Source of the DNA: Micromonospora sp. MP36
GTDB taxonomy: Bacteria; Actinomycetota; Actinomycetes; Mycobacteriales; Micromonosporaceae
Direction: 5' to 3'
DNA length: 40,150 nt
Assembly: GCF_008119785.1 (NCBI RefSeq)
Contig: NZ_VSFA01000067.1
Coordinates: 1 to 40,150, forward strand
Shown: positions 31,055 through 39,737 of the stretch, one piece after another
How positions within the stretch are numbered: position 1 is the stretch's first letter
Layout: every line of letters starts with the position of its first letter
Position numbers and translations under genes: made by a program
Notes under the pieces: generated by a model
Databases searched by the model: none
Told to the model about the DNA's origin: nothing
What the model saw: the letters and a program-made list of their open reading frames with translations, nothing else

Positions 31055-33144
31055 GCGCGGTGGGCCGGGAACACCCGCGGCTGGAGGGCCCGGACAAGGT
31101 CACCGGGGCGGCCCGGTACGCGGTCGAATACCCGGTCGACGGCGTGGCGTACGGCTGGGTGGTGCCGGCCGCGGCCACCCGCGGGCGGATCACCCGGGTC
31201 GACGTGGCCCCGGCGCTGGCCGTGCCCGGTGTGCTGGACGTGCTGCACCACGGCAACGCGCCCCGGCTGACCCCCGGCGTGGACGACACGCTGTTCCTGC
31301 TGCAGGAGCCGACCGTGCACTACCGGGGCGAGTACGTCGCCGTCGTGGTGGCCGACAGCCTCGAGGCGGCGCGGGAGGGTGCCCGGCTGGTCCGCATCGA
31401 CTACGACACGCAGCCGCACAGCACCGTCCTCTCCGAACACCACCCGGGCCTGTACCGCCCCGACACGGTCAACCCCGGCTACCCGACGGACACCACCGAC
31501 GGGGACTTCGACGCCGGTTTCGCGGCCGCCGAGGTCCGGCTGGACGCCACCTACCGCACCCCGGCCTACCACAACAACCCGATGGAACCGCACGCCACCA
31601 CCGCCCAGTGGCGGAACGGGCGGCTGCTGGTGCACGACTCCACCCAGGGCTCGACGCCCGTGCAGGCCACCCTGGCGCAGCTGTTCGGGCTGCCCCCGGA
31701 GGCGGTCCGGGTGGTCGCCGAGCACGTCGGCGGCGGCTTCGGCAGCAAGGGGGCAGCGAAGGCACCGGTGGTGCTCGCCGCGCTCGCCGCCCGGCAGGTC
31801 GACCGGCCCGTCCGGCTGGCCCTGACCCGGCAGCAGCTCTTCGGCCCGCTCGGCTACCGCACCCCGACCATCCAGCGGGTCCGGCTCGGCGCCGACGCCG
31901 ACGGGCGGATCGCCGCGATCTGCCACGACGCGATCAGCCAGACCTCCGGGGTGCACGAGTTCGCCGAGCAGACCGCCGTCTACACCCGCAGCATGTACGC
32001 CGGGCGGCACCGGCGCACCACCCACCGGCTGGCCCGGCTGGACGTGCCGACCCCGTTCTGGATGCGCGCACCCGGCGAGTGCCCGGGGGCGTACGCGCTG
32101 GAGTCGGCGCTGGACGAGCTGGCCTCGGCGTGCGGCGTCGACCCGGTCGAGCTGCGGATCCGCAACGACGTGACGGTCGACCCGGACAGCGGGCAGCCGT
32201 TCAGCAGCCGCAACCTGGTCGCCTGCCTGCGGGAGGGGGCCCGCCGGTTCGACTGGGCCGACCGCGACCCGACGCCGGGCGTCCGGCGGCTCGGGCGGTG
32301 GCTGATCGGCACCGGGGTGGCCGGCTCCAGCTACCCCGCCAGGTCCCGGGCCGCCGCCGCGGCGGCCACCGCCGCCCCGGACGGCACCTTCGAGGTACGG
32401 ATCAACGCGACCGACATCGGCACCGGCGCCCGGACCGCGCTGTGGCAGGTGGCCGCCGACGCGCTGGAGGTTCCAGCGGACCGCATCACGATCCGCATCG
32501 GCGACAGCGACCTGCCGCCGGCGGGCGTCGCCGGCGGCTCGATGGGCACCGCCTCGTGGAGCTGGGCCGTCATCCGCGCCTGCCAGGGGCTGCGGGACCG
32601 GCTCCGGCACGTCCCCGGCGCGGCGGTGCCCGCCGACGGGCTGACCGTCGAGGCGAGCACCGCCGACGAGGTCCGGGCGCAACGCCCGCTGGCCCGGTAC
32701 GCGTACGGCGCCCACTTCGTGCAGGTGCGGGTGGACGCGGACACCGGCGAGATCCGGGTGGACCGGATGCTCGGCATGTTCGCCGTCGGCCGGGTGGTGA
32801 ACCCGAGCACCGCCCGCAGCCAGCTCATCGGCGGCATGACCATGGGCCTGTCGATGGCGCTGCACGAGGAGGGCCTGCTCGACGAGCGGTACGGCGACTG
32901 GGTCAACCACGACCTCGCCACCTACCACGTCAGCGCCTGCGCCGACATCGAACGGATCGAGGCGTACTGGCTGCCGGAGGAGGACCCGGAGCTGAACCCG
33001 GCCGGAGTGAAGGGCATCGGCGAGATCGGCATCGTGGGCAGCGCCGCCGCCGTCGCCAACGCCGTGCACCACGCCACCGGCGTACGGGTCCGGGACCTGC
33101 CCATCCGGCTGGACAAGCTGCTGGACCGGCTACCGGCCGGATGA
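31051..33144 (+). CDS. Molybdenum hydroxylase large (Mo-binding) subunit
   Basis: A 697-residue molybdopterin-binding subunit (xanthine dehydrogenase/aldehyde oxidase family). Seen are the N-terminal domain RLEGPDKVTGAARYAVEY, EHVGGGFGSKGAAK, RAPGECPGAYALESALDEL, and the catalytic Glu658 in KGIGEIGIVG. It hydroxylates the substrate at the Mo centre with water as oxygen donor. Length and the PaoB-like partner suggest an aldehyde oxidoreductase like PaoC; purine or N-heterocycle oxidation is possible. It completes a three-gene set in the order 2Fe-2S, FAD, Mo, all overlapping, so expression should be equimolar. A hairpin terminator follows at once. Confidence 0.92.
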   Translation: MSAVGREHPRLEGPDKVTGAARYAVEYPVDGVAYGWVVPAAATRGRITRVDVAPALAVPGVLDVLHHGNAPRLTPGVDDTLFLLQEPTVHYRGEYVAVVVADSLEAAREGARLVRIDYDTQPHSTVLSEHHPGLYRPDTVNPGYPTDTTDGDFDAGFAAAEVRLDATYRTPAYHNNPMEPHATTAQWRNGRLLVHDSTQGSTPVQATLAQLFGLPPEAVRVVAEHVGGGFGSKGAAKAPVVLAALAARQVDRPVRLALTRQQLFGPLGYRTPTIQRVRLGADADGRIAAICHDAISQTSGVHEFAEQTAVYTRSMYAGRHRRTTHRLARLDVPTPFWMRAPGECPGAYALESALDELASACGVDPVELRIRNDVTVDPDSGQPFSSRNLVACLREGARRFDWADRDPTPGVRRLGRWLIGTGVAGSSYPARSRAAAAAATAAPDGTFEVRINATDIGTGARTALWQVAADALEVPADRITIRIGDSDLPPAGVAGGSMGTASWSWAVIRACQGLRDRLRHVPGAAVPADGLTVEASTADEVRAQRPLARYAYGAHFVQVRVDADTGEIRVDRMLGMFAVGRVVNPSTARSQLIGGMTMGLSMALHEEGLLDERYGDWVNHDLATYHVSACADIERIEAYWLPEEDPELNPAGVKGIGEIGIVGSAAAVANAVHHATGVRVRDLPIRLDKLLDRLPAG

Positions 33145-33171
33145 GGGGCCGGCGAGCGTCCCACCGGCCCC
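33145..33171. terminator. Bidirectional hairpin between convergent operons
   Basis: ggggccgg and ccggcccc form a perfect 8-bp stem with an 11-nt loop, directly after the stop codon of the Mo subunit and 15 nt before the end of the convergent ABC ATPase gene. Confidence 0.6.
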
Positions 33172-33186
33172 TGTCGTCCGCGCCGC

Positions 33187-34395
33187 TCAGTCGGCGAGCG
33201 CGCCAGCCGCCCGGCCCTCGTGCAGGGTCAGGTTCCGCCCGGTGTGCGGGTCGAACAGGTGGATCTTCTCCAGGTTGAACCAGACCCGCCGATTCTCCCC
33301 CTCGCGCGCCGACGACTCGGCCGACAGCCGGGTGACCAGGCTGGAGCCCGCGCCGGTGAAGTCCCCGGTGCCCGCATCGGCGGCCAACTCCTCCAGCTCG
33401 GCGGCGTTGGCCCGCTCCCCCTCGACGGTGAGGTACACGTACTTGTCGGAGCCCATCGACTCGACGATCTCCACCGGCGCCTCGAACTCCAGCCCCCGGC
33501 GGCGGGTCTCCTCGTCAATCAGCGCGGCGTCCTCGAAGTGCTCCGGCCGGACGCCGAGGATCAGCTCCCGCGGCGCGTCACCGCCGGCCAACTGATGGCG
33601 GACCCGGTTGCCGATCGGCACGTCACCCAGCGCGGTCCGCAGCCGACCGTCCTCCACCGCGGCGGGCAGGAAGTTCATCGACGGCGAACCGATGAAGCCG
33701 GCGACGAAAAGGTTGCGCGGGTGGTCGTAGAGCTCCTGCGGCGGGCCGACCTGCTGCACCGCCCCACCCCGCATGATCACCACACGGTCGCCGAGGGTCA
33801 TCGCCTCGGTCTGGTCGTGCGTGACGTAGACCGTGGTGGTGCCCAGCTGCCGCTGCAGCCGGGACACCACCGTCCGCATCTGCACCCGCAGCTTGGCGTC
33901 CAGGTTCGACAGCGGCTCGTCCATCAGGAACGCCTTGGGCTGCCGGACGATCGCCCGGCCCATCGCCACCCGCTGCCGCTGCCCGCCCGACAGGTTGGCC
34001 GGCCTGCGGTCCAACAGCGGGGTCAACTCCAGGACCTTCGCCGCCTCCTCGACCTTGCTGTTGATGGTCTCCCGGTCCAGCTTCGCCAGCCGCAGCGGGA
34101 AGGCCATGTTCTCCCGCACCGTCATGTTCGGATACAGCGCGTACGACTGGAACACCATGGCGATGTCCCGGTCCCGGGGAGCCCGGTCGTTGACCCGCTC
34201 CCCCGCGATGCGCAACTCACCGGAGCTGATGTCCTCCAACCCGGCGATCATGTTGAGCGTGGTGGACTTCCCGCAGCCCGACGGGCCGACCAGGATCACG
34301 AACTCGCCGTCGGCGATCTCCAGGTCGACGTCCCGCACCGCCACGGTCCCGTCCGGGAACCGCTTGCTCACCTTGTCCAGCACGATGTCGGCCAT
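33187..34395 (-). CDS. Sugar ABC importer ATP-binding protein (MalK/UgpC/MsiK type)
   Basis: A 402-residue ATPase: Walker A GPSGCGKST, Q-loop MVFQSYALYPNMTV, signature LSGGQRQRVAMGRA, Walker B LMDEPLSNLDAKLR, H-loop YVTHDQTEA, then a C-terminal OB-fold regulatory domain (LGVRPEHF...). This is the type that drives carbohydrate uptake through two permeases. ATG at 34395; 11 nt after the permease gene, last of the four-gene operon. Many actinomycetes share one such ATPase (MsiK) among systems; here the importer has its own. An insertion of about 30 charged residues (TRRRGLEFEAP... and AELEELAADAGTGDFTG) lies in the C-terminal domain. Confidence 0.93.
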   Translation of the reverse strand: MADIVLDKVSKRFPDGTVAVRDVDLEIADGEFVILVGPSGCGKSTTLNMIAGLEDISSGELRIAGERVNDRAPRDRDIAMVFQSYALYPNMTVRENMAFPLRLAKLDRETINSKVEEAAKVLELTPLLDRRPANLSGGQRQRVAMGRAIVRQPKAFLMDEPLSNLDAKLRVQMRTVVSRLQRQLGTTTVYVTHDQTEAMTLGDRVVIMRGGAVQQVGPPQELYDHPRNLFVAGFIGSPSMNFLPAAVEDGRLRTALGDVPIGNRVRHQLAGGDAPRELILGVRPEHFEDAALIDEETRRRGLEFEAPVEIVESMGSDKYVYLTVEGERANAAELEELAADAGTGDFTGAGSSLVTRLSAESSAREGENRRVWFNLEKIHLFDPHTGRNLTLHEGRAAGALAD

Positions 34396-34406
34396 GACTA
34401 CACCAC

Positions 34407-35243
34407 CTATCCCTTGACTGCGCCGGAGGTCAGGCCGGACACGATGCGGCGCTGGAAGAAGAGCACGAATACGATGATCGGAATCGTGATCACCACGGCG
34501 GCCGCGCAGATCGCCCCGGTGGGATCCTCGAACTGCGACGCGCCGGTGAAGAACGACAACGCCGCCGGCACCGTACGCGACCGCTCGGTGGAGGTCAGCG
34601 AGATGGCGAACAGGAAGTCGTTCCAGCAGAAGATGAAGACCAGGATCGCCGTGGTGAACAGCCCCGGCGCGGCCAGCGGGGCGATCACCCGCCGGAACGC
34701 CTGACCCTGGGTGGCGCCGTCCATCTTCGCCGCCTTCTCCAGGTCCCACGGGATCTGCTTGAAGAACGCCGACAGCGTGTAGATCGCCAGCGGCAGGGCG
34801 AAAGTGATGTACGGCAGGATCAGCCCCGGCCAGGTGTCGAAGAGGCCGACCTGCCGCTCGATCTCGAACAGCGGCGACACCAACGACACCTGCGGGAACA
34901 TCGCGATCAGCAGGGACACCCCGACCAGCAGCCGCTTGCCGGGAAAGTCCAACCGCGAGATCGCGTACGCGGCCATCGCGCCCAGCACCACCGCGATCAG
35001 GGTGGCGATCAGCGCGATGCCGATCGAGTTGACCAAGGCCCGGACGAACTGGTCGGTCGCGAAGATCGTCCGGTAGTTCTCCAGCGTCCACTCCCGGGGG
35101 ATGAACTTCCCGTCGGTGAGCGTCGCCGGGGTCTTGAACGACAGCGAGGCGATCCAGAGCACCGGGACCAGCGCGAAGACGACGACGATCACGTCCAGCA
35201 GACCCCAGCGCAGCTTCGCCCGCGTGGTGGTTTCGGTGGCCAT
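34407..35243 (-). CDS. Carbohydrate ABC transporter permease (MalG-like)
   Basis: A 278-residue inner-membrane permease with six hydrophobic segments and the EAA loop EKAAKMDGATQGQAFRRVIAPLAAPG, which contacts the ATPase. MalG type by size, by the PREWTLENYRTIF region after TM1 and by its place after the MalF-like gene. Starts 1 nt after the stop of the preceding permease gene. Confidence 0.93.
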   Translation of the reverse strand: MATETTTRAKLRWGLLDVIVVVFALVPVLWIASLSFKTPATLTDGKFIPREWTLENYRTIFATDQFVRALVNSIGIALIATLIAVVLGAMAAYAISRLDFPGKRLLVGVSLLIAMFPQVSLVSPLFEIERQVGLFDTWPGLILPYITFALPLAIYTLSAFFKQIPWDLEKAAKMDGATQGQAFRRVIAPLAAPGLFTTAILVFIFCWNDFLFAISLTSTERSRTVPAALSFFTGASQFEDPTGAICAAAVVITIPIIVFVLFFQRRIVSGLTSGAVKG

Positions 35244-35244
35244 C

Positions 35245-36240
35245 TCAGCGCCTCTCCCCGTCGTCGCTGCCGGGGGCAGCGGTGCCGAACAGTCTCACGA
35301 AGACGAAGGCGATGATCGCCACGGCGATGAAGATCAGCACCGACATCGTCGAGCCGATGCCGAGGTTCAAACCCCGGATCAGGTTGTTGTAGGCGAGCAT
35401 CGACACCGACGAGGTCTCGTTGCCGCCGGCGGTCAGGATGAAGATGTTGTCGAAGACCCGGAACGCGTCCAGGGTGCGGAACAGCAGGGCGACCAGGATC
35501 GCCGGCTTCATCACCGGCAGCATCACCTTGGTGAACCGCTGCCACCCCGTCGCGCCGTCGGTGGAGGCCGCCTTGAGCAGATCCTCGGGCACCAGCGCCA
35601 GGCCGGCCATCAGCAGCAGCGCCATGAACGGCGTGGTCTTCCAGATCTCCGCCAACATGATGATCGCCAGCGAACTGGCCCGCTCGGTCAGCGGCGCGCT
35701 GCCGTCGAACAGGTTCGCCAGGTAACCGGTGCCCGGCGTCCAGGCGTACCGCCAGGAGAACGCGGCGACCACCGTGACGATCCCGTACGGGATCAGCGCC
35801 GCGGTGCGAACGATGCCCCGACCGACCAGCGTCCGGTGCATGATCAGCGCCAGACCCATGCCCAGCACCAACTCCACCGCGACGGTGACCACGGTGATCA
35901 GGGCGGTCACCCCGAACGCGGTCCACCAGAACTGGTTGGTCAACACGGTCGCGTAGTTCTCCAGCCCGACGAACTCGCGCTGGTCCGGGAAACGCAGGTC
36001 GAAGCGCTGCAGGGACAACCACACCGAGTAAAGGATCGGGTACGCGGTGACCAGCAGCATGACCAGCGCGGCCGGCGCGCAGAGCAGCAGCCCGAGCCGC
36101 CGCTCGGCCCGCTTGTTCTCGCTCAACGGAGCCTTGGTCCGGCGGCGGCCCCGCTGCGCCGGCACCGCGGCGTGCCGCCCGGTGCCGCGTTCGGCCTCGA
36201 CGGCGACGTCCGCGCCGGCCGGGGTGGCGTTGACGCTCAC
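35245..36240 (-). CDS. Sugar ABC transporter permease (MalF-like)
   Basis: A 331-residue permease with a hydrophilic Arg-rich N-terminal stretch of about 50 residues, six membrane segments (first LGLLLCAPAALVMLLVTAYPILYSVW) and the EAA loop LKAASTDGATGWQRFTKVMLPVMKPA. The GTG start overlaps the stop of the binding-protein gene (GTGA, 36237-36240). It pairs with the MalG-like permease. Confidence 0.93.
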   Translation of the reverse strand: MSVNATPAGADVAVEAERGTGRHAAVPAQRGRRRTKAPLSENKRAERRLGLLLCAPAALVMLLVTAYPILYSVWLSLQRFDLRFPDQREFVGLENYATVLTNQFWWTAFGVTALITVVTVAVELVLGMGLALIMHRTLVGRGIVRTAALIPYGIVTVVAAFSWRYAWTPGTGYLANLFDGSAPLTERASSLAIIMLAEIWKTTPFMALLLMAGLALVPEDLLKAASTDGATGWQRFTKVMLPVMKPAILVALLFRTLDAFRVFDNIFILTAGGNETSSVSMLAYNNLIRGLNLGIGSTMSVLIFIAVAIIAFVFVRLFGTAAPGSDDGERR

Positions 36241-37526
36241 GGGAGGACCCCCTTCGACTCGAGGGCGTCGCCGATGGCCTTGCGCAGCTCACTGGCCGTC
36301 TGCTCGGGCCGGATCGCCGACGGCGGCGACAGCATCGCCGACATGACCGTGGAGATGCTCTGGTACGCCGGGGTCAACGGCCGGACGGCCGGCTCCTTCA
36401 GCTCCTCCAGGATGGTCTCCTTCATCGGGTACGCCTTGTCCATCTCCGGATCGTCGTAGACCCGCTCGATGGTCGGCGGCACGCCGTCGTTGACCGCCGA
36501 GAACTTCTGGTGCTCGGCGTCGCGGAGGCACCGGGCCGCCTCAAAGGACTCCGTCGGGTGCTTCGAATAGGTGCTGACCGCCAGGTTGACCCCGCCGATG
36601 GTGACCTTGCTCGGGGTGTTCGCGTCGATGCCCGGCACCCGCGCCCACTTGACCTTCTTCGCCATCTCCGGCGCCGCCTCCTGCATGGCCGGGTAGACGA
36701 ACGGCCAGTTGACCTCGAAGGCGCCGCCGCCGGACTGGAACTCCAGCCGCACCGGGTCCTCGGTGGCGTTGCTGAACGACGGCGACGTCACGCCCGACGT
36801 GGCGAGCTTGCGCAGCTGGTCGAGGGCCTTGACGGCACCCCCGTCCATCGCCGCCCGCTTGCCGTCGTCGCTGAGGATCCTCCCGCCGGCGCTCTCCGCA
36901 AGCGTGTTGTAGAGGACGACCAGGCCCTCGTACTGGGCGCCCATGGTGAGCACCTGGTACGGCTTGCCCTGCTCCTTCAGCCGCTGGGCGGCGGAGATCA
37001 TCTCGTCCCAGGTCTTCGGCGGCTCCGGCACCAGGTCGGTGCGGTACCACAGCAGCTGCACGTTGGTGTTCTTCGGCGCGGCATAGAGCTTGCCCTCGTA
37101 CCGGGCGGTGTCCAACGGGCCGGCCAGGGTGCCCTGCTCCGCCTCCGCCTTGTCCTGACCGGTCCACTCCCGAATCCAGTGCGCGCTGGCGAACTCCTGG
37201 GTCCACGTGACGTCGAGGCCCAGCACGTCCATCCCGCTGTCCTGCGCGGCCAGCCGACGCACCATCTGCACCCGCTGGTCGTCGGCCTGCCGGGGCAACA
37301 CCCGGTAGACGATCCGGTAACGCCCCTGGGCCTGGGCGTTGCAGTCGTCGACCACCTTCTGCAGGTTCTGCTCCGGCGGGTAGTACAGGTTGATCGTCGG
37401 CGTACCGGCGTCTGCACCGGAACCGCACGCGGCCAACGGCGCCACCAACGCCAGTACGGCGGCTGCCGCCGCCGCACGCCTGCCGGGCCGCCGCCGCACC
37501 GCGGCGTCGCCGGGGTCCCTCGTCAT
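36237..37526 (-). CDS. Lipoprotein sugar-binding protein of the ABC importer
   Basis: A 429-residue family 1 extracellular solute-binding protein. It has a basic start, a hydrophobic core and the lipobox LAAC, so it is anchored to the membrane as a lipoprotein. Mature features include WTQEFASAHWIREWT, PKNTNVQLLWYRTDLV and FEVNWPFVYPAMQ, typical of trehalose/maltose-type binding proteins such as LpqY; the actual sugar is not determined. ATG at 37526 is supported by GGGGGAGGG upstream. First gene of the operon; the promoter should be in 37527-37781, where no clear box for this strand was found. Confidence 0.92.
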   Translation of the reverse strand: MTRDPGDAAVRRRPGRRAAAAAAVLALVAPLAACGSGADAGTPTINLYYPPEQNLQKVVDDCNAQAQGRYRIVYRVLPRQADDQRVQMVRRLAAQDSGMDVLGLDVTWTQEFASAHWIREWTGQDKAEAEQGTLAGPLDTARYEGKLYAAPKNTNVQLLWYRTDLVPEPPKTWDEMISAAQRLKEQGKPYQVLTMGAQYEGLVVLYNTLAESAGGRILSDDGKRAAMDGGAVKALDQLRKLATSGVTSPSFSNATEDPVRLEFQSGGGAFEVNWPFVYPAMQEAAPEMAKKVKWARVPGIDANTPSKVTIGGVNLAVSTYSKHPTESFEAARCLRDAEHQKFSAVNDGVPPTIERVYDDPEMDKAYPMKETILEELKEPAVRPLTPAYQSISTVMSAMLSPPSAIRPEQTASELRKAIGDALESKGVLP

Positions 37527-37769
37527 CGCCCTCCCCCTTCCGTCGGCGAAGGCCGGGGAAGTCGCCCGTGCCCCGGCGCACGGCGAGACCGTCGGGGCCG
37601 GCCAGCGACGATCCACCCCGGCCCCAGGCGTTTCGTGCGCCTGACAGTGCCCGACCTGCCACAGCGCGAAACCTGACCGCCACGCGAGGAGCCCGACAGG
37701 GGCGTCGCGTGAGCCAGGTCACGCCCTCCCGCCGCTCCCGCGCCGCTGGGCGGTGTCGGAGCCGGGCGG

Positions 37770-37775
37770 CATAGT
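37770..37775 (+). promoter_or_regulatory. Possible -10 box of a leaderless VOC gene
   Basis: CATAGT lies 6 nt before the ATG at 37782. The G-run between is too close to the ATG to serve as a ribosome site, so the mRNA is probably leaderless. Confidence 0.4.
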
Positions 37776-37781
37776 GGGGGC

Positions 37782-38486
37782 ATGATCGCGAGCTTCAAAG
37801 ACCTCTGCATGGACGCCGCCGACGCCCACCGGCTCGGCGCGTTCTGGGCCGCCATCCTCGACGCGGAACTCGTCGACCTCGGCGACGGCGACACCCGGAT
37901 CGATCCCCGGACAGCCGCCACCAAGGCCGAGTCGATCTGGGTCAACACGGTGCCCGAACCGCGCACCGGCAAGACCCGCGTCCACCTGGACCTGCGGCTC
38001 GCCGAGCCGGAACCGGCCGCGCTGCTGGCCGCCGGCGCGCGGCTGGTCCGCGAGCCGGACGCCGAGATCAGCTGGTGGGTGCTGGCCGACCCGGAGGGCA
38101 ACCAATTCTGCGCCTTCCGGCCGCGCGAGGGCGCCCGGCCCGGGGTCTTCGACCTGGTGGTCGACAGCGCCGACCCGGCGGCCCAGGCCAGCTGGTGGGC
38201 CGGGGTGGCCGGTGGCCGGGTGGAGACCACCGACGAGGGCGCCGCCTCGGTGGTGGGCGCGGCAGGCTTCCCCTGGGATCACTGGGTCTTCGACCCGGTG
38301 CCCGAGCGCAAGCGGGTGAAGAACCGGGTGCACTGGGACGTCGACCTGACCGGCCCGGACCCCACCGCGCTGATCGCAGCCGGCGCGACCCTGCTGCGCG
38401 AGCCCACCGACACCACCCGGTGGTGGGTGATGGCGGACCCGGAGGGCAACGAGTTCTGCGCTTTCCCCTCCCGTCCCAACCAGTGA
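37782..38486 (+). CDS. VOC family protein with two glyoxalase-like domains
   Basis: A 234-residue protein with two tandem VOC domains. Both halves end alike (WWVLADPEGNQFCAF and WWVMADPEGNEFCAF) and both contain a (K)TRVHLDL/KNRVHWDVDL strand, so it arose by internal duplication. It shares this layout with the VOC protein at 9780-10514 but the two differ widely outside these motifs. Substrate unknown; resistance, glyoxalase-like or isomerase roles are all possible. Divergent from the sugar importer with 255 nt between. Confidence 0.87.
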   Translation: MIASFKDLCMDAADAHRLGAFWAAILDAELVDLGDGDTRIDPRTAATKAESIWVNTVPEPRTGKTRVHLDLRLAEPEPAALLAAGARLVREPDAEISWWVLADPEGNQFCAFRPREGARPGVFDLVVDSADPAAQASWWAGVAGGRVETTDEGAASVVGAAGFPWDHWVFDPVPERKRVKNRVHWDVDLTGPDPTALIAAGATLLREPTDTTRWWVMADPEGNEFCAFPSRPNQ

Positions 38487-38671
38487 GCAGCGCACCTACC
38501 CAGCCCGCGCCCGCTCGGCTAGGTTTCCGTAGCCCCGCAGCCAGCGCGTTCGCCGCCGACGTCGATACGCCTCCGGCCGACCCCAGCCCGCCCTTTCGGT
38601 TGGTTCTCGCGCGAACACGCCTCTGCGGCACCACCGGTTGGGCAGGATCGTCCCAACCGAGGAGGTCCGTC

Positions 38672-39106
38672 GTGCAGGACACCACCCGCGCTCTCGCCCT
38701 GATGTTCGAGGTGAGCGGCCTGCCCCCGGTCAAGACCGAGGCCCTGTCCATCTTCGCCGCCGGGCACCGGCAGGCGGCAAGAGTCCGCGCCCTGCTCCAG
38801 GCCGCCTGTGAGGCGGCCCAGCGCACCGGCTGGACCCCGCTCGCCGGCCCGATCGAGGTGGACCTGACCCTGCGCTGCCCGCCCGGGCACCGCACCGCCG
38901 ACGCCAGCACACTGCTGGGCGGGGTGTGCGCGGTGCTGCAGGACAAGAAGCGGGTGGCGAACATCGGCCTGGCCCACCTCGGGGTGCTGGTCGACGTCGC
39001 CCTCTACGCCGACGACCGGCAGATCCGCCGGCTGTCGTACGCGGAGGAACCGGCGGAGGACTTCTCGTACCAGGTCCGGGTGGCCGCCGTACCGGCGGTG
39101 GTTTGA
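38672..39106 (+). CDS. Small RusA-like protein
   Basis: A 144-residue protein not firmly recognised. Its outline, an N-terminal LPPVKTEALSIF, then GPIEVDLTLRCPPGHRTADASTLLGGVCAVLQDK, and LYADDRQIRRLSYAEE, follows the RusA Holliday-junction resolvase pattern (acidic residue before a helix, then a DD-x-Q-(I/V) strand; RusA uses three Asp). Here Asp in TADAS and the pair in ADDRQI could be the metal ligands. RusA proteins are usually phage-derived; no phage gene is adjacent, and DNA cleavage is unproven. The GTG at 38672 has GAGGAGG 6 nt upstream. A 7-bp hairpin (38636-38658) lies just before that ribosome site. It probably forms an operon with the next gene, 46 nt downstream. Confidence 0.7.
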   Translation: MQDTTRALALMFEVSGLPPVKTEALSIFAAGHRQAARVRALLQAACEAAQRTGWTPLAGPIEVDLTLRCPPGHRTADASTLLGGVCAVLQDKKRVANIGLAHLGVLVDVALYADDRQIRRLSYAEEPAEDFSYQVRVAAVPAVV

Positions 39107-39152
39107 CCGACGGCCGCGGTGGGGTATCGCGGACGCCGACGAAGGGAGCAGC

Positions 39153-39428
39153 ATGTCGGAGCCACACGTCACGCTCGACCCGAGCGGGCTCGACCCGGTA
39201 CAGCAGAAGCTGCGCGGCCCGCTGGAGGATCAGCTGACCTCGGCCCTGCAGGCGGCCACCGAGCGGGTCCGCGCCGGCTACGCGGGCGAACCCGTCGAGG
39301 AGGTCTGCCGCCGGCTGCTCGACGAGACCCGCGCCGGCCTGCACCCGGACATCGCCGCCGGCTTCAACCCGGACATGGACGAGTTCTGCCGGGTGGCCGT
39401 GGCGATCGTCCGCGGCGCGACGTCCTGA
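39153..39428 (+). CDS. Small protein of unknown function
   Basis: A 91-residue acidic, mostly helical protein with a good ribosome site (GGGAGC before ATG). It has no signal peptide or membrane segment. A segment (EDQLTSALQAATERVRAGYAG, then VEEVCRRLLDETRAGLHPDI) looks like two amphipathic helices followed by a C-terminal helix (DEFCRVAVAIVRG). I do not recognise the family. It follows the RusA-like gene and may be co-expressed with it. Confidence 0.7.
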   Translation: MSEPHVTLDPSGLDPVQQKLRGPLEDQLTSALQAATERVRAGYAGEPVEEVCRRLLDETRAGLHPDIAAGFNPDMDEFCRVAVAIVRGATS

Positions 39429-39541
39429 GGCACGCCTCATCCGACCGCGTCGGCCGTCCGACCAGGCCGGTCGGTGCCGCCCGCGCCGGTCAACTACCGC
39501 CACCCGTCCCCGAGACGACGTGAGTGCCGCCCACGCGCCGG

Positions 39542-39681
39542 TCAGCCTCGCCGCACGTCCACCAAGACGACGTGGGTGCCGTCCGGCCAGGTCGACTCGC
39601 CCAGCCGCACCGGCAGCCGCCCGCCCGAGGTCTGCACCCCGAGGCCGAAGCTGACGTGTCCCTCGAAGTCCCCGGCGGGTG
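39542..39681 (-). pseudogene. 3-prime end of an AMIN-like domain gene cut by an IS
   Basis: On the - strand, 45 codons read PAGDFEGHVSFGLGVQTSGG and end ...PDGTHVVLVDVRRG before a stop at 39542. DFEG-x-x-SFG-x-G and a final LVDV strand fit the C-terminus of the AMIN-like domain found in actinobacterial secreted lipoproteins. An in-frame stop lies immediately upstream, where the IS end begins (about 39682-39720), so the rest of the gene was probably cut off by insertion of the tnpB element. If so, its 5-prime part should lie beyond the other end of the IS, outside this window. Confidence 0.5.
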
Positions 39682-39700
39682 CTCAGCCGCGGGCTCGGCT

Positions 39701-39712
39701 AAAAATAAAAAA
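39701..39712 (-). terminator. T-rich end of the tnpB transcript
   Basis: The - strand has ttttttattttt here, the only such run in the window, 26 nt after the tnpB stop and preceded by an imperfect hairpin (cagtcgc/gcgcactg, about 39738-39757). It is a plausible terminator for the tnpB or guide RNA transcript and lies close to the element's right end. Confidence 0.5.
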
Positions 39713-39737
39713 GGAGATCCGGCTGAACCGTTACCTG

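Noticed and set aside
39429..39541. Small open frames after the 91-residue gene
   Set aside because: They have no ribosome site or recognisable product and are likely spacer before the truncated gene on the other strand.
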